From Rhodospirillales bacterium (GTDB taxonomy: Bacteria > Pseudomonadota > Alphaproteobacteria > Acetobacterales > Acetobacteraceae), in assembly GCA_025352665.1 (NCBI GenBank), contig JANXSM010000143.1:62001-126000 (forward strand): a stretch of 64,000 bases of DNA, written 5' to 3'. This document shows positions 27,864 to 35,679 of this stretch, in pieces (positions within the stretch are counted from its first letter, which is position 1; each line of letters opens with the position of its first letter). The notes under the pieces were generated by a model. That model had not been told where the DNA came from. It ran no database searches and saw only the letters and a program-made list of their open reading frames with translations. A program made the position numbers and the translations under genes.

Positions 27864-28639
27864 GTGACGAGCGCGCCACCATCGACGGCAAGGATCTGGC
27901 CGGTGATGTGGCCGGAGGCGTCGGAGGCGAACAGCAATGCCGCACCCTTGAGGTCGTCGGGCCCGCCGAGCTTGCCGAGCGGCGTACGCGCGGTGAAGGC
28001 CTCGCCGTGCCGGTCCAGCGTGGTTTGGGTCATGCGCGAGGGGAACCAGCCGGGGGCGATGGCATTCACCGTGATGCCATAACGCCCCCATTCGGAGGCA
28101 AGGGCACGCGTGAAGTTCACCACACCGCCCTTGGAGGTGTTGTAGGCGATAGTACCCAGCGATCCCGTCTGGTTGCCTTTGAGACCGGCCACGGAGGCGA
28201 TGTTGACGATGCGTCCGGCCCGTTTGGGGATCATCCAGGCGCGGCCAACCGCCTGGGTGAGGAAGAACATGACGTTGAGGTTGAGATCCATGACCCGTGA
28301 CCAGTGCTCCGCCGAAAGCTCCTCGGCCGGTCCGCCCCAGCTGATGCCGGCGTTATTCACCAGAATGTCGATCCGGCCGCTCCGGCGCATCACTGTTTCC
28401 GTGAGTGTCTGCGCGGCTTCCGCCGTGCGCAGGTCCACCGCGACGGCGCTTGCCGTGATCCCCTGCCCCGCCAAATGCACCACAGCCTGGTCGAGTTCAT
28501 CCTGCTTCCGGGCGGCAAGCACCAGCGTGGCGCCGTATTCGCCCAGCGCCTCGGCGATCTGCAGGCCGAGCCCGCGGGATCCGCCGGTGATCAGGGCGGT
28601 ACGGCCGGATAGGTCGAACAGTCGATGCAACGCGCCCAT
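27860..28639 (-). CDS. SDR family oxidoreductase (gluconate 5-dehydrogenase/3-oxoacyl-ACP reductase-like)
   Basis: A 259-residue classical SDR: ALITGGSRGLGLQIAEALGE, ILVNNAGISW, catalytic Ser in IVNIASVAG, YNTSK as YxxxK, and GHITGQILAVDGG at the C-terminus. The N-terminal LFDLSGRTALITGG is like gluconate 5-dehydrogenases. AAGGG precedes ATG 28639; upstream in-frame codons are not supported. It is the first gene of a minus-strand unit with the TauE/SafE permease and the Gfo/Idh fragment, and is divergent from the PHB depolymerase gene across 237 bp with no other feature I can identify. Confidence 0.86.
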   Translation of the reverse strand: MGALHRLFDLSGRTALITGGSRGLGLQIAEALGEYGATLVLAARKQDELDQAVVHLAGQGITASAVAVDLRTAEAAQTLTETVMRRSGRIDILVNNAGISWGGPAEELSAEHWSRVMDLNLNVMFFLTQAVGRAWMIPKRAGRIVNIASVAGLKGNQTGSLGTIAYNTSKGGVVNFTRALASEWGRYGITVNAIAPGWFPSRMTQTTLDRHGEAFTARTPLGKLGGPDDLKGAALLFASDASGHITGQILAVDGGALVT

Positions 28640-28876
28640 GATCCGACCCTTCTTGCAGCACGCGCGAGGAAAGCACGCCGGTAGGACTTTCCGGGCACGG
28701 CGCCCTCGCGCGCCGATCGAGGGCTGCTCCGCGTTGGGCTGCCTTGCTCTTGACGATTTCTTATGGAACATCAATGTAATGGGCAAGCTCTGTCCGATTC
28801 ACGCAGTGCCCGCAGTGGCTGTCCAGCAGCTCGGGAGCGACACCAACAATCGCTTTGCAACGAAAGTCCGACACGA

Positions 28877-30145
28877 ATGCTTTATACGCTCTATGAAATG
28901 CAGCGTGCCGGGCTGGCGCCGATGCGGGCTGTGGCCCACTCGGCGCTTTCGATGCTCGAATTGCCATTTAACCCGCTGCGACCCACGCCGGTCGGGCGAT
29001 TGGCGGCCGCTGCGTTGGACAGTTTCGAACACACCACGCGCAGCTTCGGCAAGCCCGCGTTCGGCCTAGGTGAGACCCTGATCGACGGTGTGCCTGTGGC
29101 AGTGAGCGAAGTGGTCGCGCTCGCGCTGCCCTGGGGCAACTTGCTTCACTTCAAGCGCGCCGTGGTTCGACCGAACGACCCGGCGCTGCTGCTGGTGGCA
29201 CCGATGTCTGGCCATTATGCCACGTTGCTACGCGGTACGGTCGCGGCGTTCCTGCCCGATCACGACGTTTATATCACCGATTGGAACGATGCGCGCGACA
29301 TGCAGCTGTCGGGGCCAGGCTTCGATCTCGATGGTTATATCGATTACGTCATACAGTTTCTCCATCACCTCGGCCCACAGACGCATGTGATCGCGGTTTG
29401 CCAGCCAGCGGTCGCGGTTCTGGCGGCGGTGGCCGTGATGAATGCCAACGAGCCGGATGCAGCGCCGCGCAGCATGACATTGATCGGTGGTCCCATCGAC
29501 ACGCGCGAAGGGCCGACTGAGGTCAATAATTTCGCCAAGAAGCACGACATGGCGTGGTTCGAAGGCACCGTGATCCAGCGCGTGCCTTTCGGCTATCCTG
29601 GGTTCATGCGCCGGGTTTACCCGGGGTTTCTGCAACTTGCCGGCTTCATGGCGATGAACATGGACCGCCACATGGACGCCCACTGGAAGATGTTCATGCA
29701 TCTGGTGGAAGGCGATGACGAGCCGCTGGAAGCCAAGCGCGCCTTCTATACCGAGTATCGCTCGGTGATGGATCTGTCCGCCGAATTCTACCTGCAAACA
29801 ATCGAGGCGGTGTTCTTGGAGCACCGACTGCCGCACGGAACTTTTGTGCACAACGGGCAACTGGTGAAGCCTGAAGCAATCGTGCGCACCGCGCTGCTGA
29901 CCATCGAAGGCGAGCGAGACGATATCTCCGGCATTGGCCAGACCCGGGCGGCACATAAACTGGTGCCCAACCTGCCGGAGCACATGCGCATGCATCACGA
30001 ACAGCAAGGTGTCGGCCACTACGGCCTGTTCAATGGGCGGCGGTTCACCAATGAGATCGCACCGCGCATTAAAGACTTCATTTCCACGCATCGCGACGGG
30101 CCTGCGACTGCTGAAATCATGGCGGAGAGTGCAGACGTAGATTAG
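28877..30145 (+). CDS. phaZ: Intracellular polyhydroxybutyrate depolymerase PhaZ
   Basis: A 422-residue enzyme of the intracellular PHB depolymerase family that mobilises storage polyester granules in the cytoplasm. MLYTLYEMQRAGLAPMRAVA is the conserved N-terminus. The nucleophile is Cys175 in VIAVCQPAVAVLA (Cys replacing Ser, as in PhaZ1 of Cupriavidus); Asp in EGERDDISG and His in GVGHYGLFNGRR complete the triad. ATG 28877 matches the family N-terminus; the frame extends upstream to 28763 without similarity. An acyl-CoA ligase gene follows after 50 bp and may process released acids. Confidence 0.92.
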   Translation: MLYTLYEMQRAGLAPMRAVAHSALSMLELPFNPLRPTPVGRLAAAALDSFEHTTRSFGKPAFGLGETLIDGVPVAVSEVVALALPWGNLLHFKRAVVRPNDPALLLVAPMSGHYATLLRGTVAAFLPDHDVYITDWNDARDMQLSGPGFDLDGYIDYVIQFLHHLGPQTHVIAVCQPAVAVLAAVAVMNANEPDAAPRSMTLIGGPIDTREGPTEVNNFAKKHDMAWFEGTVIQRVPFGYPGFMRRVYPGFLQLAGFMAMNMDRHMDAHWKMFMHLVEGDDEPLEAKRAFYTEYRSVMDLSAEFYLQTIEAVFLEHRLPHGTFVHNGQLVKPEAIVRTALLTIEGERDDISGIGQTRAAHKLVPNLPEHMRMHHEQQGVGHYGLFNGRRFTNEIAPRIKDFISTHRDGPATAEIMAESADVD

Positions 30146-30149
30146 CGTT

Positions 30150-30186
30150 CCTTCCCAACGGCATTCCAACGCCGCATCTGGGAAGG
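30150..30186 (+). promoter_or_regulatory. Hairpin overlapping the ribosome-binding site of the acyl-CoA ligase gene
   Basis: CCTTCCCA (30150-30157) pairs perfectly with TGGGAAGG (30179-30186), and CGGC (30159-30162) with GCCG (30171-30174) inside. The right arm takes the first half of the AAGGAGG ribosome-binding site (30183-30189) of the ligase. It may dampen ligase translation relative to phaZ or end part of the phaZ transcripts. Confidence 0.4.
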
Positions 30187-30195
30187 AGGCCACGC

Positions 30196-31854
30196 ATGTT
30201 CGGCTTGATGCAAGATCGGCCGCTGATGATCTCATCGATCATACGGCACGCGTCGCGCCACCATGCGCAGACCGAGGTGGTTTCCAAGACCATCGATGGC
30301 AGCATTCACCGCACCAACTACGCGGCGTTGGAGATCCGGGCGCGCCGCTTGGTGCGCGTCTTGCAGACCCTTGGTATCGGTCGCGACGACCGTGTCGCCA
30401 CACTCGGCTGGAACGGCTTTCGCCATCTGGAACTATACTATGGCGTGTCCGGCATGGGTGCCATCTGCCACACCATCAACCCACGACTGGGACCGAAGGA
30501 TATCGGTTTCATCATCGATGATGCCAGCGACCGTGTGCTGTTTGCCGAAACAAGTTTCGTGGCCCTGGTTGAGGCTATCGCACCAGCAATCGCAGACACG
30601 CTGCGCGCCGTGGTTTTCATGTGCGATGCAGCCGACATGCCGCAGGTGAGCCTGCCGCCTGGGATGGCAGGACTTTGCTACGAAACGCTGATGGCCGCGG
30701 CCGATGACGAATATGCCTGGCCGGAGTTCGACGAGCGGCAGGCAGCTTCGCTGTGCTACACGTCTGGCACGACCGGCCGGCCCAAGGGCGTACTCTACAG
30801 CCATCGCTCGACCGTTCTGCATGCCATGGCCATCAGCGCCGCCGATGTGTTCGGACTGCGCGCGGTGGATCGCGTGTTGCCGGTCGTGCCGATGTTTCAT
30901 GTCAATGCCTGGGGCCTGCCATATGCAGCCCCGGCCGCCGGTTCGGCGTTGATAATGCCGGGACGGCATCTCGATGGTGCCTCGTTGACCCAGTTGATGA
31001 ACGATGAACGCGTGACGATGTCGGCCGGCGTGCCGACCATCTGGATGGGATTGCTCAATTATCTACGCAGTTCCGGCCAGCGGCTGCACAGCGTCCGCAG
31101 CCTGGTGATCGGCGGGTCGGCCTGCCCTCGGCTGCTGCTCGATGCGTTCGATCGCGAGTATGGCGTCCGCGTGGATCACGCGTGGGGGATGAGTGAGACG
31201 AGCCCGCTGGGCACCTTCAACGCCCCAGGCCAAGCCAGTGCTGCATACCAAGGCGAAACATTGCTGCGCCATCGGGAGAAACAGGGTCGAGGTATTTTTG
31301 GTATCGACATGAAGATCGTGGATGATGCCGGCGCTGCGCTGCCTTGGGATGGTCTCGCACAAGGCAACCTTCTGGTGCGCGGAGCCTGGGTCGCCAGCGG
31401 ATATTTTGGCGAAGCACCTGGCAGCGCCTGTGATGCGGACGGCTGGTTTGCCACGGGCGATGTCGCCACGATCGATGCGCTCGGGACCATGGAGATCACG
31501 GATCGTTCCAAGGACGTGATAAAATCTGGCGGTGAGTGGATCAGTTCAATTGCGCTCGAGAACATTGCCGTGGGTCATCCTGACGTGGCAGAGGCTGCGA
31601 TCGTTGCGGCCAGCCACGAAAAATGGACTGAGCGGCCGGTGCTCGTGGTGGTGGCGCGTGATGGCTGCACCATCGAGGTTGACAGCGTGCTGGCGCTGTA
31701 TCGCGATCGCGTGCCGAGCTGGTGGCTGCCGGATGCGGTGATTGTGGTCGATGAATTGCCACATACCGCAACCGGCAAAGTACATAAGCTGACATTGCGA
31801 ATGCGCTATCGAGACCATTTGCTCCGCGCGAAAGAGATCAGCGACCTCCGCTGA
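30196..31854 (+). CDS. Fatty acid/acyl-CoA ligase (AMP-forming)
   Basis: A 552-residue ANL-superfamily enzyme that adenylates a carboxylic acid and transfers it to CoA. The P-loop motif is [33 protein letters not shown] is the A5-type motif; [13 protein letters not shown] is the hinge-region motif, and the catalytic lysine is in [11 protein letters not shown]. Overall it resembles medium/long-chain fatty-acid ligases such as AlkK and FadK. A strong AAGGAGG site precedes ATG 30196. Its 3' end overlaps the convergent SDR gene by 17 bp. Confidence 0.9.
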   Translation: MFGLMQDRPLMISSIIRHASRHHAQTEVVSKTIDGSIHRTNYAALEIRARRLVRVLQTLGIGRDDRVATLGWNGFRHLELYYGVSGMGAICHTINPRLGPKDIGFIIDDASDRVLFAETSFVALVEAIAPAIADTLRAVVFMCDAADMPQVSLPPGMAGLCYETLMAAADDEYAWPEFDERQAASLCYTSGTTGRPKGVLYSHRSTVLHAMAISAADVFGLRAVDRVLPVVPMFHVNAWGLPYAAPAAGSALIMPGRHLDGASLTQLMNDERVTMSAGVPTIWMGLLNYLRSSGQRLHSVRSLVIGGSACPRLLLDAFDREYGVRVDHAWGMSETSPLGTFNAPGQASAAYQGETLLRHREKQGRGIFGIDMKIVDDAGAALPWDGLAQGNLLVRGAWVASGYFGEAPGSACDADGWFATGDVATIDALGTMEITDRSKDVIKSGGEWISSIALENIAVGHPDVAEAAIVAASHEKWTERPVLVVVARDGCTIEVDSVLALYRDRVPSWWLPDAVIVVDELPHTATGKVHKLTLRMRYRDHLLRAKEISDLR

Positions 31855-32584
31855 CGGGGAGCAGAGCGCCGGTCACGTAGCTGGCTTCATCCGAGAGCAG
31901 CCACAGGATGGCTTGCGCCACCTCCATGGCGGTGCCGACACGGCCAAGCGGTACGGTATGGCCGAGCTTTTCCAGCCGATCGCCGAGCCCGGCCTTGGCG
32001 TGAATTTCCGTTTCGATCAGGCCGGGAACAACGGCGTTGACGCGGATGCCGCGCGGGGCGAGTTCCTTTGCGGCACCGATGGTGAAGCTGTCGACCGCTC
32101 CTTTGGAGGCTGCGTAATGCACCCAATCGTTTGGGCCGCCGAGCCAGGCTGCGACCGACGATAGGTTGACGATGGCGCCGCCGGGACCGCCGAGGTCGCG
32201 TGCCATCCGGCTTATGGCTTCGCGGGTGGCGAAGAACACGCCGTTGACGTTGATCGCCATGACGTCATCCAGCACGGCGCCGGTGATGGCATCGATGCGC
32301 CCGACCGGGCCGGTGATACCGGCGTTGTTGACCAGTGCTGTGACCGGACCGAGTTCGGCGTCGACCGCGCGGAACAGGGCGACCGTGGCCGCCTCGTTTG
32401 CCGCATCCGCCTGCCAGGCGCGGGCGGTGCCGCCCTCCGCGGTGATCTCAGCCACCAGTGCCTCGGCCGCGGCGGCGGAGCGGCTGTAGGTGAAGGCGAC
32501 CTGGTAGCCACGCCGTGCCCCCAAACGGACGGTGGCGGCGCCGATGCCCTGGCTGCCGCCGGTTACCAGAAGAACCGTCTTCAC
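31838..32584 (-). CDS. SDR family oxidoreductase (glucose 1-dehydrogenase/FabG-like)
   Basis: A 248-residue classical SDR: LLVTGGSQGIGAATVRLGAR, ALVNNAGITGP, IVNLSSVAAWLG with the catalytic Ser, YAASK as YxxxK, and a C-terminal [14 protein letters not shown]. The substrate is not defined. Its ATG overlaps the stop of the upstream VOC gene (ATGA), so the two are co-expressed, probably under the divergent MarR regulator. Confidence 0.86.
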   Translation of the reverse strand: MKTVLLVTGGSQGIGAATVRLGARRGYQVAFTYSRSAAAAEALVAEITAEGGTARAWQADAANEAATVALFRAVDAELGPVTALVNNAGITGPVGRIDAITGAVLDDVMAINVNGVFFATREAISRMARDLGGPGGAIVNLSSVAAWLGGPNDWVHYAASKGAVDSFTIGAAKELAPRGIRVNAVVPGLIETEIHAKAGLGDRLEKLGHTVPLGRVGTAMEVAQAILWLLSDEASYVTGALLPVSGGR

Positions 32585-33435
32585 GAGATACCGCCGATGT
32601 CGCCGCCGAGCACGAAGGCTTCCCGCCCGAATGCATAGCGATTGTTGGTGACTGTGGGATCGCGATTGATCAGCGGTCGGGCGTACGTGGGGTGGCGCAT
32701 GCTGCGCACCTCATGCTCGATCGTGCACAGCAGGGCGCCGGTGTCGGGGTCGACGATGTCCTGGAAGCGATACTGGCTTTGGTTGCTCTCCTCGGTGATC
32801 AGTTTGCGCGACAGCAGACGCGCGTGGGGACTTGCGAAATCGGCCAGACCGATCTGGACATGCGACCCATCGAACAACGGCAATTCACGGTCGGTCTCGC
32901 GGAAAACCAGGGTCGTCGACAGGCCGGCAGCGATCTGGGCGATCCCGCCCTGATGCGAGGCCGGGCTTGCCATGATCGTGTCGTAGAAACGAGCGATGCC
33001 AGGTGCGGTGCCGAGCGCCGTGTCGAGTTCGACCGCGATGATGCCGAGCCGCGTGATAGGGTCGGTCACGCACCGGATGCGGTTGCCCCAGGGGGAGATC
33101 GCTTCGATCCCACCGGTGGTTTCTTCGAAGCGAAACAACGTGTCCTGCAGCAGCGGTGCCACCCGTTCGAGCCGCCAGACCAGTTGCGCCAGATCCGGCA
33201 ACGCCAGCACGGTGGTGCCGCGGAGGACCTGCGGCGCGCCGGTCGGCAAATGGAACTGGGTGGTGCCGGCGTTGATCCACATATTGTCGACACCCGTGAC
33301 CAGATATGGGTCGCGCGTGAGGCCCAAGCCGGTGACGTAGAACAGCGTGGCGAGGCGCTGGTCTGGCACGCGGGTGTTGACGTGGCCGAACTCGATGATG
33401 TTTCCGACATTCTCGGTCGTGCGATCGTACAGCAT
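32581..33435 (-). CDS. VOC (glyoxalase/bleomycin resistance) superfamily protein
   Basis: A 284-residue protein with two vicinal-oxygen-chelate modules, the first opening NIIEFGHVNTRVPDQRLATL and the second near residue 140 (LGIIAVELDTALGTAPGIAR, ending with GALLCTIEHEV). A metal ligand is likely among His in EFGHVNTRV and QFHLPTG and Glu in CTIEHEV, but the reaction is unknown. Dioxygenases, isomerases and lyases share this fold. AGGAGG precedes ATG 33435. It is coupled to the downstream SDR and divergent from a marR-type gene. Confidence 0.78.
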   Translation of the reverse strand: MLYDRTTENVGNIIEFGHVNTRVPDQRLATLFYVTGLGLTRDPYLVTGVDNMWINAGTTQFHLPTGAPQVLRGTTVLALPDLAQLVWRLERVAPLLQDTLFRFEETTGGIEAISPWGNRIRCVTDPITRLGIIAVELDTALGTAPGIARFYDTIMASPASHQGGIAQIAAGLSTTLVFRETDRELPLFDGSHVQIGLADFASPHARLLSRKLITEESNQSQYRFQDIVDPDTGALLCTIEHEVRSMRHPTYARPLINRDPTVTNNRYAFGREAFVLGGDIGGIS

Positions 33436-33511
33436 CGGATCCTCCTGTGTTTTTCCTATGCTCGCTCTTTCAGGGCGCATTACCAAGGGGGCGCGATTTC
33501 GATGCTATTTG

Positions 33512-33643
33512 AGATCGATCTGGCCTGCGACGGAACAACTCGATGGACGCGACGTTTGCCTGACTGGAATTGGTTAATTTCCTGTCATGAGGGTTGTCGA
33601 CCCTGCTGGACGAATAAATACAACTGGCGCGGATCGATCCGCG
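33512..33643. promoter_or_regulatory. Palindrome pair in the VOC/marR divergent promoter region
   Basis: The 240-bp gap between the divergent genes holds CGCGGATCGATCCGCG (33628-33643), a perfect 16-bp palindrome 32 bp before the marR ATG, and AGATCGATCT (33512-33521), sharing the GATCGATC core. AGGGT/ACCCT (33590-33604) is a third inverted pair. MarR proteins bind such dyads and repress both their own gene and a divergent one; assignment to this MarR is inference. Confidence 0.45.
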
Positions 33644-33675
33644 GAGAGATCGCTCTTGTAGTGGAGAAGTGCAAC

Positions 33676-34029
33676 ATGGTTTCAAACTTCACGCCGGAAC
33701 TTGCTGTGGACGTGCTGCGGGATGTGATCGTTTCTCTGGTCCGCCGGGATGGTCCCGCGCTGTCATCGCATCAGTTCGGTGTGTATCTGACCTGCTACCT
33801 CAAGGATGGCGACCATACGGTGCGCGGGCTGGCGCAGGAGCTGGGTGTATCGAAGTCGGTGATCACCCGCGCGCTCGACAAGCTTGGGGCGTTGGAACTG
33901 GCCGAGCGGCGTACCGATCCGGCGGACCGGCGCAGCGTGATCGTGGAGCGGACGGCCGCCGGCAATGCAATGCTGCAGGATCTGCGCAATATCGCGGCTG
34001 CCACGGCGCATGCATCCACGATGGGGTGA
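33676..34029 (+). CDS. MarR family transcriptional regulator
   Basis: A 117-residue winged-helix protein. The recognition region HTVRGLAQELGVSKSVITRA and wing TDPADRRSVIVERTAAG are clear MarR/DtxR-like features; the KxxITR variant of the helix is common. It is shorter than typical MarR proteins (140-150), lacking part of the N-terminal dimerisation helix. GGAG lies 10 bases before ATG 33676. The frame is open far upstream but that stretch has no similarity and lies antisense to the VOC and SDR genes. It likely controls the divergent operon. Confidence 0.82.
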   Translation: MVSNFTPELAVDVLRDVIVSLVRRDGPALSSHQFGVYLTCYLKDGDHTVRGLAQELGVSKSVITRALDKLGALELAERRTDPADRRSVIVERTAAGNAMLQDLRNIAAATAHASTMG

Positions 34030-34113
34030 GAAGCGCGGTTACGGTGGCGCGCATTTGCTCCGTCCGCACGGTCGACGCTACCTTGGACTTCGATATGGCA
34101 AGGATCGGGCGAC

Positions 34114-35475
34114 GTGGAGACTGCAGCTTTTGACAGCGTGATCCTGGGCGACATCGTGACCGCCGGCAGCGTGTTGCAGGGCGGTTATGTCGCGGTGCGC
34201 GGCGAGACCATCGCTGCGATCGGCCAGGGCGTGCCGCCGCCGGCCAAGACGGTGATGGATTACCGCGGACGCCTGGTTCTGCCGGGGCTGGTGGATGGGC
34301 ATATGCACACGGCTTCCGCGATCGGTTGGCCGGGCATTGAGGGTTCCACTCGTTCGGCCGCGGCGGGCGGCGTGACCACCTGTGTGGACATGCCTTATGA
34401 CGTGCCACAGGCGGTGGTCGATGCGGACGTGCTGATCGAAAAAATCGGCTGGGTAGAACGTACGGCACATGTGGACATGGCGCTGTATGGCACGATCCGC
34501 AAGAATGGCGGTGTGGACGCGATTGCGGGTTTGGCGGCTGCAGGGATCAGCGCCTTCAAGCTGTCCACCTACGAATACGATGCGGTCCGGTTTCCGCGCA
34601 TCGACCATCCGACCATGGTGGCGGCGTTCCGGGAGATCGCCAAGACCGGGCTTCCTGTTGCCGTTCATAACGAGGACCAGGAGCTGGTCGAACGGCTGAC
34701 CGCAGAGGCGCGGGCAGCTGGCGAGACCCATGCCATCATGCATTGCCGCACCCGGCCCCCGCTGGCGGAAACGATGGCGGACCTTGAGATCTTCGAAATC
34801 GGCCTGGAGACGGGTGCTCATGTGCATATCGCGCATTCCTCGCTGGCGCGTGGCTTTGCCATCGCCGAGTCGTTTCGTGGCATGGGCGGCCTGGCGACGG
34901 GCGAGGCCTGTATTCAGTATCTGTGCATGACCGAGGCTGATATCGTCCGGCTCGGTGGTCGCGGCAAGTGCAACCCGCCGTTCCGTACGCCGGACGAGGT
35001 GGAGCGGATGTGGCAGGCGCTGGTGGACGACAAGATTGCCTATATCTCCACCGACCATGCGCCCTGGCCGGCAGACCGGAAATCGTCGGCCGACATCTTC
35101 GCCTGTGGCGCCGGGCTGACCGGACTGCAGAGCTTCGCGCCGCTGATGTACACGCTGCTCGAAGAACGCGGCCTGCCGCCGACGCTGATGGCCCGTTACT
35201 GCGCCGAGCGGAGTGCGAAGATGCATGGTCTGTGGCCACGCAAGGGCGAAATCCGCATCGGCTCGGACTGCGACCTGGTCGTATTGGAGCGAGGTCGTTT
35301 TATGTTTGACGAGGCCAACATCCAGGATCGGCCGGAGATGCGTTGGTCACCCTATCAGGGCCGCGAGATGCGGGCGCGGGTGGCGGCGACGGTGTTGCGG
35401 GGCCGCCTGATCTGGAATGGGTCGGAGGTGCTGGCAAAGCCTGGCGATGGCAAATTCCTGCGCCGGGCGGCCTGA
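34114..35475 (+). CDS. Cyclic amidohydrolase (dihydropyrimidinase/allantoinase/dihydroorotase family)
   Basis: A 453-residue TIM-barrel amidohydrolase that opens cyclic amide rings. Metal ligands: GLVDGHMHTAS (HxH), the likely carbamylated Lys in ISAFKLSTYEYD, His in VAVHNED and VHIAHSS, and Asp in ISTDHAPWP. The GKCNPPFRTPDE segment is as in allantoinases and D-hydantoinases. The start is GTG. No purine or pyrimidine genes are adjacent, so the exact ring is uncertain. It lies 84 bp after marR and ends 11 bp before the double repeat element. Confidence 0.85.
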   Translation: METAAFDSVILGDIVTAGSVLQGGYVAVRGETIAAIGQGVPPPAKTVMDYRGRLVLPGLVDGHMHTASAIGWPGIEGSTRSAAAGGVTTCVDMPYDVPQAVVDADVLIEKIGWVERTAHVDMALYGTIRKNGGVDAIAGLAAAGISAFKLSTYEYDAVRFPRIDHPTMVAAFREIAKTGLPVAVHNEDQELVERLTAEARAAGETHAIMHCRTRPPLAETMADLEIFEIGLETGAHVHIAHSSLARGFAIAESFRGMGGLATGEACIQYLCMTEADIVRLGGRGKCNPPFRTPDEVERMWQALVDDKIAYISTDHAPWPADRKSSADIFACGAGLTGLQSFAPLMYTLLEERGLPPTLMARYCAERSAKMHGLWPRKGEIRIGSDCDLVVLERGRFMFDEANIQDRPEMRWSPYQGREMRARVAATVLRGRLIWNGSEVLAKPGDGKFLRRAA

Positions 35476-35486
35476 CGTTTCGCTAC

Positions 35487-35593
35487 CTAGAGCATGATCC
35501 GCGCTGATAGGCGCGCGGATCATGCTCTAGCCCTCTGTTTTAGCGAGCATCTTTATCCGAACGGTGATTCTGTTTGGTCGGATGATGCTCTAG
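35487..35593 (+). repeat. Modular palindromic element, copy 3 (class I, complete)
   Basis: A complete 107-bp copy bounded by CTAG at 35487, 35527 and 35590. The 44-bp hairpin has arms CTAGAGCATGATCCGCGC and exact complement, loop TGATAGGC. The 63-bp module ends GGATGATGCTCTAG and folds internally: GAGCATC-TTT-ATCCGA pairs with TCGGATGATGCTC, leaving a 3-base bulge. It differs from the copy at 61552-61658 at only two positions. Confidence 0.9.
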
Positions 35594-35644
35594 AGCGTGA
35601 TGACGTCTGATAGGCGACGTCATTACGCTCTAGCTCTTTTTTTT
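35590..35644 (+). terminator. Probable intrinsic terminator formed by repeat copy 4
   Basis: The 18-bp-stem hairpin at 35590-35633 is followed by CTC and eight T residues (35637-35644). This is a textbook rho-independent terminator for plus-strand transcripts leaving the amidohydrolase gene. The other copies have the weaker run CTTTGTTTT at the same place. Confidence 0.65.
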
Positions 35645-35679
35645 ATCGCGTGACCCCACCTTCGGTCATCACGCTCTAA
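35590..35679 (+). repeat. Modular palindromic element, copy 4 (class II, shortened distal module)
   Basis: This copy follows copy 3 head to tail and shares its CTAG. The hairpin is 35590-35633 (arms CTAGAGCGTGATGACGTC with one mismatch, loop TGATAGGC). The distal module is 46 instead of 63 bp because of an internal deletion, and ends TCATCACGCTCTAA. The end is read on the minus strand as AGAGCGTGA, giving the last two codons (Arg-Ala) and the TGA stop of the glycosyltransferase gene. Confidence 0.88.

Noticed and set aside
32515-33675. Long upstream extension of the marR frame
   Set aside because: It is antisense to the VOC and SDR genes; the conserved helix-turn-helix protein begins at 33676 with a ribosome-binding site.
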